NCBI GenBank assembly: GCA_013397455.1
Contig: VYZB01000725.1
Location: 248,948-312,947 of the forward strand
Length of the DNA: 64,000 nucleotides
Origin: Crotophaga sulcirostris
Lineage: Eukaryota > Chordata > Aves > Cuculiformes > Crotophagidae
Direction: 5' to 3'
The notes beneath the pieces were generated by a model that was given only the letters and a program-made list of their open reading frames with translations, searched no databases and had not been told where the DNA came from. Within the stretch, counting starts at the first letter, position 1. The number at the start of each line of letters is the position of its first letter. This document shows, piece after piece, positions 24,831 through 37,304 of this stretch. Position numbers and translations under genes: made by a program.

Positions 24831-27800
24831 TATGTGCCTGCCTGGGGGAGCTGACTCATGCCAGGATTTCTGTGCAGGTTCAATAAAGCAGAGGGAGACA
24901 ACAGGAGAACCTTAGCAGCACTGTCTGGGTTTGGGGAGAGAAGTGCAGGATGTGCTGTGCGATCTAGAGCAGGGATTAACCTAGACAACCTGCTGATGAT
25001 GCTTACAGGAGCCTCAGGGGAGTTCCAGTGAGAACGATTCTCCTCAAGCTGCAACTACTTGAAGAAAAATGTTTGAAGACAAAGTTGGTCTACTTGAGTT
25101 ACGTTTTTTAGGCAAAGTTACCCTACCATAATTTGTATGGGTTAGCCTAGTTTCAAATACTGGAGCTATAGCTGTTGTGGAGAGACCTGTCCTAAGAGGC
25201 CATCAGAGGGACCCTGAACTCCTAAACTTGAGCTGAGGAGAGTGTCAGACTGTAAATTCATGTCAAACCTGCCTTTACAATCAGAGTCTCAAGTAACAAA
25301 ACACAACATGATGTTAACATTTGAGAATAAAAGATCACATGCCTCCAGCCAAGCTTTCTAAGATTTCCCTTCTCGAGTAACAGCTGGTCTGTCATTGTCC
25401 TACAGCCAGCCTGGCTTGAAGACAAGCACAGGAAAAGAAATTAAGATTATAATCTCCCTGTAGGAGGCCAATATTGGCAACATACAACTAATATTGTAAA
25501 TATTGTCTTCCATTTTCCTCAATTTTTATTGCACTTTATCTGCTTTAGCTGAGAGTTGAGCATGTCCAATCTCACCTAATCTAGTTTTCAAAAGACACTG
25601 GTATCTTGTTTCTATAGAGATGAATTCCAGCTACTAGAAGCACAGAATCTCAAAGCAACTTCAAGTAATTTCACAAATGTGCTCCATAGGAATGAAAATA
25701 CAAATATTTCTGCCACACTCAATCCAATAACATAAGAAAGTTCACTCAAAATTGCTGTTTCCACCCAGACATACCAAGTTCTACACTTAATAGAATTAAG
25801 GACAGCTGACAGGTTTAATTAAGTCATCATGGGCATCTCATGCTTATCTTTTACTAGGTTAAAGGAAACTACCTCTTACTATGTGTTGTCATAGTTCGGA
25901 CAGAACACAATATAAAGTCAGTAAACACATTAGCCCCTACGCGGAGAAACAGTTCCTCTCCCAGAGGGACCATTTGTCTCATTAGATCTCATTCTTTTTA
26001 CTGCTCCTCAATCACACTGCAAGAAATAAGGCTGTTTGTATCCGAATATAAGCCTCATGTGTTTCTGTATTGCTGTGCAGTTTGTTTACACACTATCTAG
26101 CTCAAATCTAGCCACGGTTACTTAAGCTCGTGGTCCTTTGAGGTTAACTTTAAGGGAATTAAAGTTGTTCTGTAATTTAAATTCTTCTCTGCAATAACTA
26201 TTATATGTGCACCTGTCACAGAACAACTGACCTCATCAAGGGAAACTTAGTCGGACCAGGACAACATACATGTGGCCTCCTGCCCTTGGGCCAAGCGAAG
26301 GACCTGTGCTACCGAGGGAAGCTGGGCTGGCTATGGGAGAGGAAAGCTGCAAATTACTGTTGAGGAGCAATAGAGAACAAAGACAGAGGGGCTGAAAGAC
26401 TCACACAGGAATTCTAGAAGGAGAATTGTGAAAGCTGAATAGGCTGTGAGGAATTCAGGAACAAAAACTAGGTGAGACACAGGAGGATCCTCATGCCTTC
26501 AAAAAGCACCAAAGGTCATAAGGAGGTGAAGAAACCAAGTAACTATGTACTAATCCTTGAGCAAAATGAAACTCTTCAGTGCTGAGTTTAGCACCTTACA
26601 TAGCTTAACTAAGGTCTGTTCATAGTTTAATTGAAAATTAATATTGTCTAATGAAAATAGGATCAAATCTGACTTGAGGGTGGTTATCAGTCATTCTGGG
26701 ATGGAGGTAAAACAGTGCAGGACTGTGCTTGACCAGAAAGGAGCAGCAAGAGCAAGTCTGGCAGCATTATAGCCTACCTTAAAGCTGTAAGCCATCCTGC
26801 ACAAATATTATGTCTCTCTATTTTACCAGATGGCTGCTATCATAAAAGGAGTCTTTGGTCCCTGTCACAACTTTTCATCACTGTGTACAAAATACAGAAA
26901 ATATTTGCATCTTTCAGCATCAGTTACAGAGAATTTTCCATCATCTCTGGTGTATACCGTATCATGATATAGAAACATGATTGGGCTGATGAGTATTTCT
27001 TTATGCCTGAGATCTACCAACACTTCTATCTCATATCCCATCCAGATTGCAAGGTAAGCTCTTGCACTCAGATATCACCTGCTCCTCCCCTTTATGCCAT
27101 TCTGAGAGATGCATGTATTTTATTTAGCTAATCTTGTCTGGAACTGGAAAAGAGGATTCATTAGGGCCACAGCAACTGAGTTGGCTGTCACAAACAGAGG
27201 TCTAACACAGCATCCACTACTGTGTTGTGTTGTCCAGCTGAAGAGGTTTTGGTGCACTGTGAACTATTCTGACCAAACACTGCCACTGCTGCATCCGCAC
27301 ATGCCACGGGAAGAAAGATTTGCACTTCTCCAGGTGAAAGTAGTTTCCCATTGCAAAAAAAAATTCCTGAGTTAGCAATATGGATACTAAACCTAAAATG
27401 AAATTAAAATGTATATCCACATTATTGCAAGTCTGAAGTTTGTTTTCTTCTAGCTACAGAATTGTAGGCCAATAATGTGAAGCAGATAGCATCACGCCCA
27501 CTGCTACAGCTCTGCAGAAGTAGGTGGTGTTGGTGATAATGGACGACAGAATCACACTAAACATTGTAATCATGCTCCTAGAATTGCAGTACCTGAGAAG
27601 TGCAGTTAACACCAAGAATATCTTGTGAAGAAGATGCCAGGAAATGTAAGTATTGAACTTACAAACTTTACTTTTTCAAAAGCAGAGTACCAAATCACCA
27701 CAAAACCACTGGCAGGGCACAGTTTATAACTACCAGAATGTTTCATTAAACAGGTATAAACTGAAGTGCAGAACTAAAAGATTATGCCCTTTTGGCACAC

Positions 27801-29698
27801 ATTAGCTGCTAATATTGTTTCTTGAGGAAATATCTTAAGTTAAATGTTTGCTTCTGGCTCTTCTATGAAGCAAGATCCTTATCTAAAGAAAGAAAATAAA
27901 ACCCTTTGGTGGCTAACTACTACCCCCCTTTTTACTTCTGCAAGTGGAGAAAAATTCATTCAGTCAAACCTGAAACATGCAAATAGTCTCCATGTCTCTC
28001 AGCTCCCTGCTTCTCTCTTTAATGTTTAAGCTTGGACACACACTTGCTCTCTATTCCATTCTACATTTTTATGGCCTTTAGATTTCAAACATTGAAACTG
28101 AGTTTAAAGCCTAAGTAAAGAACAGAAACTTATCTCCCAGCGCTCACTGGACTTAAAAGTGATTTTGTAATCCTGTCCCATGTCTACTACACATCCTACT
28201 TAGGCCCTCCTAATGTGAGTATATCATGCCCTTTTCCCAAGGCTAAATGCTAAAAATACATACTTAATTGATTTACTGTTTAAAATGGGTTTGTCTGAAA
28301 ATCAGTAGAAATAGATATTGTAGCAACAGAGGAAGATGTTGTGACAGTAAGAAATAAAATGTAACAAGAAATTCAATGCTTCCATTCACCATGCATCTGA
28401 GACTCAGACAGGCAACTGTACATCATCTGCAGCTGCACAGAGAAAAGCTGTTTTACAGTAAAAATATTTAAGTAAATAGACATTATTCTTGGTCTAGCAT
28501 ATTAAATACAGAAAACTGAGAGACAGAAGTGGCATCCAGAGATAGCATAATTGCCTTTTATTTCAGACGTTGCACCCAACTGTGCAGCCTCTGGTCCCTC
28601 GGACTGAAGGTGCCGTGGTTGGAAGCCGCAGGGGGCTGTGCCCACAGCCAGCACACAGAGATGAACAGAAAGTTCTCATCCCATCCTGACAGCCTTCTGC
28701 TAGATAGGAGGGTGGGCACACACCTCTGCTTTGTAGTTTCAGGAAGAAGAATGGAAGAGAGCAGGAATTGTTCTCAGGCAATAAGTGAAGATGTTTGACA
28801 ACTGACTTGCCCGTTAGCACACCGCTAGGAGACACAAGTTCATTTGCTGCTTGGGGAGCCTCAGGGGGGATGCAGCTCTGGCCCTGTGCTGAGTGCAAGT
28901 TCCTGACCTTTTGGAAGCAAGGACTGGGTCCAGCCATTTGAACTCAGGGCCACTTTGTGTCATCATTCTTGAAATCTCAACTCAGCTCCACAGAAGTTAA
29001 GATGCAGGTCCCAGCCTTGCAAGGAGATCCACATTCCATTCTTGCACAGACATCAGAGTGTGGGGAGGGCCAGTAGCTCTCCAAGGAGCCTAGACCAGCA
29101 GAGCCCATGGCTGGGCACAAACAGAGCTGTGGCTGATCTGGAAGCAGGCACACCTGCAGCAGAGGTCAAACCAGCAACAGAGGCCCTGGGTTGAGCTTAA
29201 CTGGCCCTCTGGGGCCATGGGCAGGATGTGGGGCAGGTCAGGTAAGGTTCTTCAGAAGGGCCATTAGGTGCCTGATGGAACACCTCCCCGTCCCCCGCCC
29301 CGGCAAAGCATCAGCCGGGGATGGTGCCCTCCCATGCCAAGGGAGATGTTATGCCATGTTCCTAAAATCCCTAGCTCTCATTTCTGCCAAACCAGTTCAG
29401 AGTCTCATTGTTGACAAACATTTCCATTGCAGACCGGGCACCTTCCTACAGTACTGTCAGCTTGCTTAAGGGTTCACTGCCCTTTGTGTTCTGGTATCAG
29501 ACAAACACCAAACTGAGTAGTAATGGGAGTCAGGCTTTTGTGTATGTCTAAAATGACTTTTTAAACCAGTTCTTAGTTTGTTCGAAGTGATTCTCTCTTC
29601 TCCAAGTCTCTTGCACGCAGCCCGTCACCACCACTTGCTCAGCCACCACACACTGAGTTACAGGTGCACAGGCGGCCACTTTAGGCAATTGCTGGGCT
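24831..29698. other. unique DNA, GC-richer from 28.5 kb, no gene
   Basis: Nothing recognisable was seen. From about 28560 to 29400 the base composition rises in G and C, and overlapping open frames appear on both strands (up to 124 codons). Presence on both strands and lack of domains argue for composition, not coding. An acceptor-like TTTTATTTCAG (ending 28565) leads into an open frame without a convincing donor. Confidence 0.4.
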
Positions 29699-29746
29699 CA
29701 GAGCCTGACCCAGAGCCGGGTCCAGAACCGGGCCCAGCCCCAGCAC
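29699..29746 (+). repeat. 12-bp GC-rich minisatellite, four degenerate copies
   Basis: Four adjacent 12-base units start cagagcctgacc, cagagccgggtc, cagaaccgggcc, cagccccagcac. They give a Pro/Glu/Gly-rich dipeptide pattern in the open frame through it, which is a product of the repeat and not evidence of a gene. Confidence 0.8.
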
Positions 29747-29849
29747 CCACTAATTTCTGAAGAAGAAAGTAGGTTGCGAATGAAAGTGTGACAGGTACCG
29801 ACCGTCACACAGGGTGATGAGAAGGAGCTGTGGCAGTAGAGAAAGCACA

Positions 29850-29985
29850 AGAAAATAAATGTGGATAATTGTAATGATTTAATTTGCTAATGTTGCATAA
29901 GAGGCATAATTAGTTCAGTAACAGTGAGAGAAGCAGAGGAATCAGACTAGTAATCACAAATAATTATGTGCCAATTACACATAGT
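29850..29985. promoter_or_regulatory. candidate homeodomain-rich regulatory stretch
   Basis: Dense AT-rich homeodomain-type cores occur together: TAATGATTTAATTTG, TAATTA at 29907-29912, and ATAATTATG followed by CCAATTAC further on. A C/EBP-like TGTTGCATAA lies between. No repeat family explains it. Function is inferred from motif clustering only. Confidence 0.25.
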
Positions 29986-30111
29986 AAGGGGGTTTTGTTG
30001 TTATTGAATGGTCAGAATTTGGGAGCCAGACCAAATAAAAGACCTCACATTCTTTGTTTCAGCCACTTTTTCTTTCCTACAGCAGCAAAGCCTCTCTACC
30101 TTTTCTCTGGT

Positions 30112-30129
30112 AAAAAAAAAAAAAAAAAA
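30112..30129 (+). repeat. A18 homopolymer
   Basis: Eighteen consecutive A residues are followed by a degenerate A-rich stretch to about 30145. No SINE or processed-gene body was recognised upstream, so it is annotated only as a simple repeat. Confidence 0.95.
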
Positions 30130-30483
30130 GCAAGAAAAAACAAGATGTGATATGCATCCAAATTGGGCACTGTTCTTATCAGGAAAGATAGACTTCTAGC
30201 GCCTTTCCAAAGCTCCCTTTCCGTAGCCAAAATCTTTGTCTTGTCCACACTGTCAATACCATCTGCCAGCAGCCTCCTCAGCTCATAAGCCATCTGCCAT
30301 GCACTGACCTAGAGCTTTGCCTGCTCTCACTGCCATGCTTGCCTGAGCGTCTGCATTTCCAGATCTCTCACCATCCTCCTACCCCACACTCACACATCCA
30401 TCCTCCCAGAAGAACTGATCCAGACAAATATTACTAAGCCAACAAGAATGCAAGGAGCTGAATACTGATTGTCTCTCCTGTGT

Positions 30484-30507
30484 AAAAAAAAACTTTTTTT
30501 TTTTTTT
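30484..30507. repeat. A9-C-T14 inverted homopolymer pair
   Basis: Nine A, one C and fourteen T make a near-perfect snap-back of A and T runs. It is a simple-sequence oddity that is prone to slippage and cruciform extrusion. Confidence 0.93.
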
Positions 30508-32307
30508 ATTATTTCCTAGGTAGAATAAACTATGGACTAATTGCTTGGAGTTGTTCTGCAACAGCAAATTAATACAGTACTGGAATAATTCATTATTCAA
30601 CACAAAGCATGAATGAGTTGATTTAAATAGATTGTTTCTTCTTAATTACAGAATTAAAATAAAAATCAAGAAAATGAGGACAGATATTTTATTACTATAC
30701 TCCTTGACACTGGTCACAGATTTGCCCTCATATCTGCCAGTCTTCAGCTGAACGCAACTATAATCTCCTTGGAGTCTAAGTGGGTTGCTTTTCCTTTCAT
30801 TTACTGCCATTAGATAAAGTTATTATAACAACATAATAAAATATTTTATATGAAGTAGTACAATGCTGCTGCGACCACGGCTGGAGTTTGAAATTCGTAT
30901 CTACTGAGGTAAAATTTTGTCCAAATCTGAAATGAGATATTTAGAAATAAGTTAACAGGTTTTGTATCTTTCAAGTTTGCACAGAAGAGAAAGAAGTTCA
31001 TGCCAGTCTCCAATCTGATTCCCACACATCCGTAACTGCATTTAATGAGATTCATTATATTGTGCTCCAATGGAAAAAGGGCAGGTTTTCAATTACAACT
31101 GTGAAAGTAGGAAACTGGAAATCCAAATCATTATTTTCCTGATGTAAGAAAGTACCAAGTACCCCTTCTCTCAGAAATCTTTTACACTATAAACCACAGC
31201 AGATAACATTACCATTCCCACAGAAACCAATCAATTTGGAAGCAGCCCTTCTAATACCAGTTTTTCTTGATGTAGTTATCTTGCAACTAAATTCTAAACA
31301 AGATTTTAACATTTTAAAGTCTATATTGCTCTTACCTTTTACCAAGAAACAGTTTTAAGCAGCATTTAGATTCTCTCTAGCGTTGTTTGTAGCACATCAA
31401 CTCTTGAAGGTTTTGAACAAAGATGTTATGGCAACTTTTTTTCAGGAGTAGGGACAAACATAAGAATAACATGGCAAACTGAAAAATCCCTACAGGTAAC
31501 CTCATTTGTGTAACTTTCTGAGAATTTTTTTATATGTTTCCTTGTAGAACTGCACAGGTGAAGCTGTTTGGCATGTGATGTAAGGTTGTGGATGTAATAC
31601 ACAACTTTAGTTGCCCCAAGTCCATTTGCTAGCCTCCAAATCCCACGTCCCTGTGCACTCGGGGCACCTGGAAGCGCTCTCCTTGCATGTCCATGTCGCA
31701 AAGAGCCATCTTCCCTGCATCTCTTTCACCTCTCTTCAAAGGTATCCCCATGCTGCATGTCTACAAAATATCTCTAACCATTTCCTCAGCATCCCTCCCA
31801 TCTCCACCGGAGCTGCATGACTCCCCGATCCACAGTGACACTGTCTCAGTTAACTGCTACCTTAGCTAATGGTTAACTTTCCCCATTTTAGTAAGTCAAA
31901 CAGAGGGAACCATTTTCACTGAGGCTTTATCTGAGCTTTTTTTGAACTTATATTTGTAAGTTTTCTGGAATATACTTGCTTAAAAAACATGGTTCCAATT
32001 TGTACCCGACATTCTCCCTTCAGATATAAAAATGTTCCCTGTTGAACTCTTTCCCAATATTTCCTCTGGGGAGGTGCTGACATGTCAGCTTGGTAGGCTT
32101 TATGTTATTCTGTTTGCAAATCTGTTACAATGTTTGTAATTTCATTTAGAGATCGCTTGCTTCTTCCTGTTTGATACAGGGAATACTTACCTAGGTCCTC
32201 AGAATTCCCTGAGAAAGCAAAGACTGTAGAGTCAGAGGGGCAGAAACCTCAATTACAATACTGAAGAGAAACAGAAAGTCCCTTGGCCTTTCCCTTCTCT
32301 TCAGCAG
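30508..32307. other. unique AT-rich DNA, no gene seen
   Basis: Open frames are at most 91 codons and show no domain. No recognisable repeat was found. Confidence 0.45.
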
Positions 32308-32473
32308 GGGCTGTGGTTCCGTTGGTTTGTGTGCTGCTTCAGCCGCTGCAATTGTACGAATGATTCATGACTCTGAGTTCAACAGAATTTTATCCTATAC
32401 CTCTCCCCTGTGTCCTGTGGAAGTCACATGCATCTCCTTGGTTGCAGAGAAACTTGTGATCCTTCTGCAGAGA
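32308..32473 (+). CDS. weak exon candidate, unknown protein
   Basis: A pyrimidine-rich acceptor (CCTTTCCCTTCTCTTCAGCAG) is followed by a 166-base open stretch ending at CAGAGA then GTATGT. The frame enters in phase 2 and leaves in phase 0. The peptide (segment MIHDSEFNRILSYTSPL) is not recognised. Its entry phase does not match the donor at 22681, so the two do not belong to one simple transcript. Confidence 0.18.
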
Positions 32474-32474
32474 G

Positions 32475-32744
32475 TATGTTGCTTTTATTTCCCTAAGGAT
32501 CACAACTACAGCCTTTATGTTGCTTTTGGGTGCATGAAGTGCTTCAGGCATTCGACCCCAAGTCAGCTCAGACAATGGAACTCAGATATTGAAAAGGAAT
32601 GAAAAACCCAAATTATGCAAATCTACTCCACCAGGTAATTCACAATTCCCATTCCTGTAGCCCCATTGGCAGTTGCAGCTTTCCTGTGTGTAGGGGAGGA
32701 GGAATGGATTTAATTAGAGGAGGCTTCCATTCTAAAACTAAAAA
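32475..32744. other. nothing recognised
   Basis: Unique sequence. The open frame from the preceding candidate continues to 32602 without a domain. Confidence 0.4.
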
Positions 32745-32840
32745 GCAGGCGGGCATGACCTAATGCGTAAGGAACTGTCAGGGGCCCAGGAGATCTTATG
32801 GACCTCAGTTTCCCATCTGTAGAATAATGACAACGTTTTA
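32745..32840 (+). repeat. probable ancient MIR-like SINE fragment
   Basis: The block 'acctcagtttcccatctgt' followed by 'agaataatgac' closely resembles the conserved MIR 3' half (cctcagtttcctcatctgt, then aaaatgggg). A degraded upstream part may extend to about 32745. It could also be another CORE SINE of the same age. Confidence 0.42.
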
Positions 32841-33819
32841 CTAAAGAAGTCAAAATCAACCTGATTTATCTGCATTCATCTACATTTCACATGGTTTAAT
32901 AACAGGGTTTGAGAGACCCAGAAATTTGTTTACATCATGAAAACTATGTGAAAGTCTCTTCTTGTCCTGTTACAAAATTTCAATACATACAAGTTTTCTC
33001 AAAATATTAATATGGACAAGTCCTCTACTATTTCATTGTTAAGACTATAGGAAATAATCTATAAAGCACGTCAGAACCTTTTGTTCTATCTGCTCAATAG
33101 AGAGATGCTCTTTTCACCTTGATGCCCCTTGTAGGACAAGGCCCCACTGTCTGTGTGCAGGACAGGTTCCCCAGTGAGGAACTATTCCTTCTGTAGGCAA
33201 ATATAAACAAGGAATCTATAGTACATTAGTGTTCTGAAGGTTGCAGTGGAAGAATAAGCCTAGACTGTTTCCTTTCTGTGTGTCATTCAACATAATGTTC
33301 AGGATTCAATGTACATATAGTGAACGGAATCTATGCCTTAACCAATTAAGGAGTTTTAGGGCTTTTTAATAAGCTATTATAGCTTGCAATTTGAGACATA
33401 AAAGATTACAGGTGATTAAACTCTACATTAGTTTTGCAAAACGTACTAGTCATGCAGGCAAAAGATTTTTCAAAGTGTATTACAACAGCCATTTCTACGC
33501 ACCGTCCTCTCTGGGTCAGCATGTCAGCTGTTCAGTCATACACTTTCCAAAAGTGCTAAGGAGACCTTTACTTCCATCCTTGTTTCACTGAGTATTTGAA
33601 AATGAAAAAATACAGTGCCTTTTTGCCAAACTCACCATGATTTCCAAAAAAAAAGATCAAAAATACTCCTCAAAACATTTCAGAGTACAGGGGTAACTAA
33701 AATAAGATAGAGATATTGTGTAATTTGAAGTGGTCGCCAATCAGTTTCAGAGAAACAGTCACTTCACAAAGTTTCCCCAGCTTAATGAGAGATTTTTCTT
33801 TTCTACTAAGGAGTGTAAG
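32841..33819. other. unique AT-rich DNA
   Basis: No gene or repeat was recognised up to the CR1 copy. Confidence 0.45.
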
Positions 33820-33958
33820 ACTTCCTTCCTTTAGGAAAAAGTTCTTCACTGAAAGGGTGATTGGCCATTGGAATGCACTGCCCAGGAAGGTGGTGGAATT
33901 GCCGACCCTGGAGGTGTTTAAGAGAAGATTGGGTGAGGCACTCAGTGCCATGGTTTAG
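33820..33958 (+). pseudogene. CR1 ORF2 polymerase C-terminal remnant
   Basis: The frame reads RKKFFTERVIGHWNALPRK and then a VVELPTLEVFKRRL-like segment, ending MV and a stop at 33958. It corresponds to the same C-terminal region as the copy at 4143-4346. Catalytic domains are missing through 5' truncation. Confidence 0.87.
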
Positions 33959-34052
33959 AAGATGAGTTGGTGTTACTGTTGGGTTATAGGTTGGACTCGA
34001 TGATCTCAGAGGTCCTTTCCAACCTTGTAATACCGTGATACTGTGATACTTT
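33820..34052 (+). mobile_element. CR1 retrotransposon, 3' fragment
   Basis: This is a plus-oriented CR1 3' end of about 230 bases. It shows the ORF2 tail, a 3' UTR with 'ttggactcgatgatctcaga' and 'ggtcctttccaacctt', then the tail 'gtgatactgtgatact'. The tail unit differs from the ATTCTATG unit seen at 37.3 kb, which suggests a different CR1 subfamily. It is 5' truncated near 33820. Confidence 0.92.
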
Positions 34053-37000
34053 GACCTAATGAAGCAAGACTTCACTGCTAGCTCCAGCTTGGGCCATGTA
34101 AGGGGCACACACTGAATTTCAACAGAAGCTTTCACTTCGACTGTCAGTGTTTCTTCTTTAAGAAGTAGAAGCAGTCCCCTTACAGCATTCAGTCAGCTAA
34201 CATCTATCCGAAGCTTTACAAGGAGCAGGCAGATAAGTTGGACTTTAGAGTGATATATGTCACACATTTTTCTCACATATAACAGGCAAGTGTTTACAAA
34301 GCACTTCAGCTCAGGGAGAAAAGTTGCAATGAGAACATTTCGTGTTCAATCCCAGAGATAAGCCAATAGCTCTCAGGAAATCTGATGAAAGCCACGTGAT
34401 ACAGAAGTTTAAGTGAAAGGAATATCTTTGTTTTTGCCAAAATGCAATCAAAATTATAAAAATGAGAAATGGTAAAACATTTTCCAATTCTCCCTACTTA
34501 GGACCAGAAGCAGCAGGAATGTAAGTTACACATGCAAACTGCTGCCCAGTGGCAAACCCCGTACCATGCCAAGCACAGCTCATTCTGTGCCTCAAAACAG
34601 CCAGGGACAAGTGTACTCCCAGATCAGATGTTGGCATAAGCAGACTGGGTTTGTCAACCACACAGAGGTTTGCAGAAGAAAAGCACTGAGAGAAAATAAT
34701 AGTAACCTGGGACCAAATCTGAAGATTGGATTCAAGTGAGAATAGTTTCCCTCTTCAGAAAAAAAGAGACAAAAGAAATGATCTTCTGTAATTTTACTCT
34801 TTTTGCTTGGTAAGTATCTTTTTTTCTCCAAATCTACATGGTAACTGTCTAAACAAAGAAGTTGGAAGTAAGAAAATAATGCAAAGGAATTGGCCCCTTG
34901 TGACAAGTAACCACAAGCTGCTGGCTATTTCTATCAGTTTCTTCAATCTTAAAACAAATTTAATACTATTTTTATAGAATAAAAAGTAAGGATTTGAATT
35001 ATGAAGTTTTAATAGCAGAAATTCCTGCTCAATCAACATTTAGATTGATTTTCAGTTCTCGGGTAAATCATAGGTTCTGCTTTTGTGACACAAGAGCTGA
35101 TTACTGCTTTTGGTGTAACTCCACAGAAATCCAACAGCTGGTTCCCACATGTACTTACATACAAATCTAAAATTCTCTTTCTGCAAATATTTTTCCTAGT
35201 AAATCTTGCTCACTAATATGCTCACATAAAGATAATATAAGCTTTTAACTCTAACTAAAAGCAGAAGCAGTAAGAGACAGAAATCACCTAGTAGGACAAC
35301 AGTTACGGCAAAGTTGAACTCGGCATGGAGAGATTTTATTGTTTAACAAATTTTCACCTTTAAAATGTAATCTATCAAGACCTCTACAGGCCCCAAAACT
35401 GACCTGTTAAAACAAGGTGTTAACAGATATCATTTGTTGTAACTTTTTCCCTTCCTCCACTTTTCATTTAGCTGTTTCAGACAAGTTCCTGTGATTGCAG
35501 TCTTCTACCCAAAGCAAAATCTTAGCCTTGCAAGGTTAAACTAAAAAAGTAGGCTAAATAAAACACGCTTCCAGTTCTTTCCCTAGGCTTATTACATTCT
35601 TTCTACCTTCCTGCTAAGGTCTCGCTTTTAGTATGAAAACAGTATCCTCTTCTCTAGGCTTCAAACTGGGAGTCTTTCCTAGGATTTGATTATCTACTTT
35701 TCTGTTCTGTTTCACTCTTTCCTTTGCACTTTCATTAGACAACTTCCTTATTGATGTAACTTTTCCCTGGAAAGTAATATGGAGCAATTCCCACCATGAT
35801 CCTCCCTTTTCAGTCTTCCCCTTTGGTTGTATTATGACCTTTTGTCCTATAACTCCCAGCCACTTCCAGTATCTAGCTTTGATTCCTTCCCAATCACCAG
35901 GGCCACCTTAGAAAATATCCACGGTCAAAATGGCTTTACTCTGAACCAGGTCAAAGTTAGTAAAATTAAATGTCCTTTCATGTATCTAAAATCTTGATGC
36001 ACTCAAACACGGTCAGAGTAATTCCGATCTTTACCTTTAAAGCAACATTATTTCTCAAAAGATGGTAACTCTAAAATATATGTCAACAAGGCCAAAATAA
36101 TTAATGGGAGTGATTGAGGTCTTAATCTGCATCCAGCTAAATACTCTTCTAACTTCTCTCCAAAGAAGAAGCATGCAAAAGACACAAAGTAGCATCTTGA
36201 ATATCTTTCAAAAATAGCAGAGAAGAGAAAGAAGACTTTTTCCCGAGGAGCAGCAAGGGAGGAAGATTCTGGAAGTTAGGGCATCTACCAAGAACAATAA
36301 GTGAAGAAGGTTTTGCAAGAACAACAAACAGCTAAAACTCTAACAGCCTTTAAAAAGGAAACACTTTTGATATTTTTCTTGCCTATGTCTCCCATCGCAT
36401 AATCTCTAATCATTAACATAATGAAAATCTCTTCTGTTTTGTGGTGCTGACTACTCAAGTTGGCCAAAAGGGAGAAGTTGATATGAGCAGATGGCAAAAA
36501 CTGTAGGTGCCCTAGGAAGGACAGATTACCAAGAATTTATGATATTGTAATTCTGTTTCTCTGGGTCACAATGTTCAACATCTTCATATTGAACACTCAT
36601 TGTACATCTTTTACACTCAAAATACGTCAGGTTGGAACACTCAAAATATATAGATTGAAAGCCATGAAGTGGCGTTGCTGGTTTAAGAACCTGAGCGTCA
36701 AAATTGTGGTGTCATAAAAAAAGCCCAGGACTAACTTATTCTCTTCAAATGTGAAACTGATACAGAGAGGTAGATATTTTCATTTAATGTAAACATTTCT
36801 TGAATCAGCTGTAATAAACAACTGGAGTAATATACAAATGGATTTTAAAATATGCATTAAAAAAAGGCTGCAAGGAAGAAAAAGAGAGCATAATAAAGGT
36901 TGAGTAAAGGAAAACTTCCCAAGAAATGACTGCAGTCATTGGGCCTAAATCACATAGGGCATAAATAGACCGGTGGGGAGAGCACAAGAACAAGGGTCAG

Positions 37001-37239
37001 GAGATGAGGGGTGTATTTTGTGCTTTTTTACCTCAACTTCAGTAAGGTCATGTCTCAGTTCCTCAGCTTCCCCACAGAGGAAATAAGGATTAAAAACACT
37101 GAAAATCTTACTGAAGTGTTTAGAAATCTGCTGACGGGAGAGCTTGGCATTATGACTTACGCAGTATCTCCAACTCATCCAGGAATGGATCTTCTGAATT
37201 GGTCGAAGTGGCAAGGAAAAGGTTGAAAAAACATAAACC
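34053..37239. other. AT-rich unique DNA, possible SINE trace
   Basis: No gene is supported. Around 37025-37090 the sequence 'gtctcagttcctcagcttcccc' followed by 'gaggaaataagga' faintly recalls the MIR 3' block, but too many changes separate it for a firm call. Confidence 0.35.
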
Positions 37240-37304
37240 TGGGGTTGCCCCAGATGATCTTCAAAGGTCACTTCCAACACAAACCATCCTACAATTCTAT
37301 GACT
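37240..37304 (+). mobile_element. CR1 extreme 3' end
   Basis: About 65 bases of CR1 3' end: 'ccagatgatcttcaaaggtc', then 'acttccaacacaaaccatcc', then the tail 'acaattctatgac'. It is a strongly 5'-truncated insertion. Confidence 0.85.

Noticed and set aside
28560..29400. overlapping open frames of 90-124 codons
   Set aside because: They occur on both strands in GC-richer DNA where stop codons are rarer; no domain or splice pair was found.
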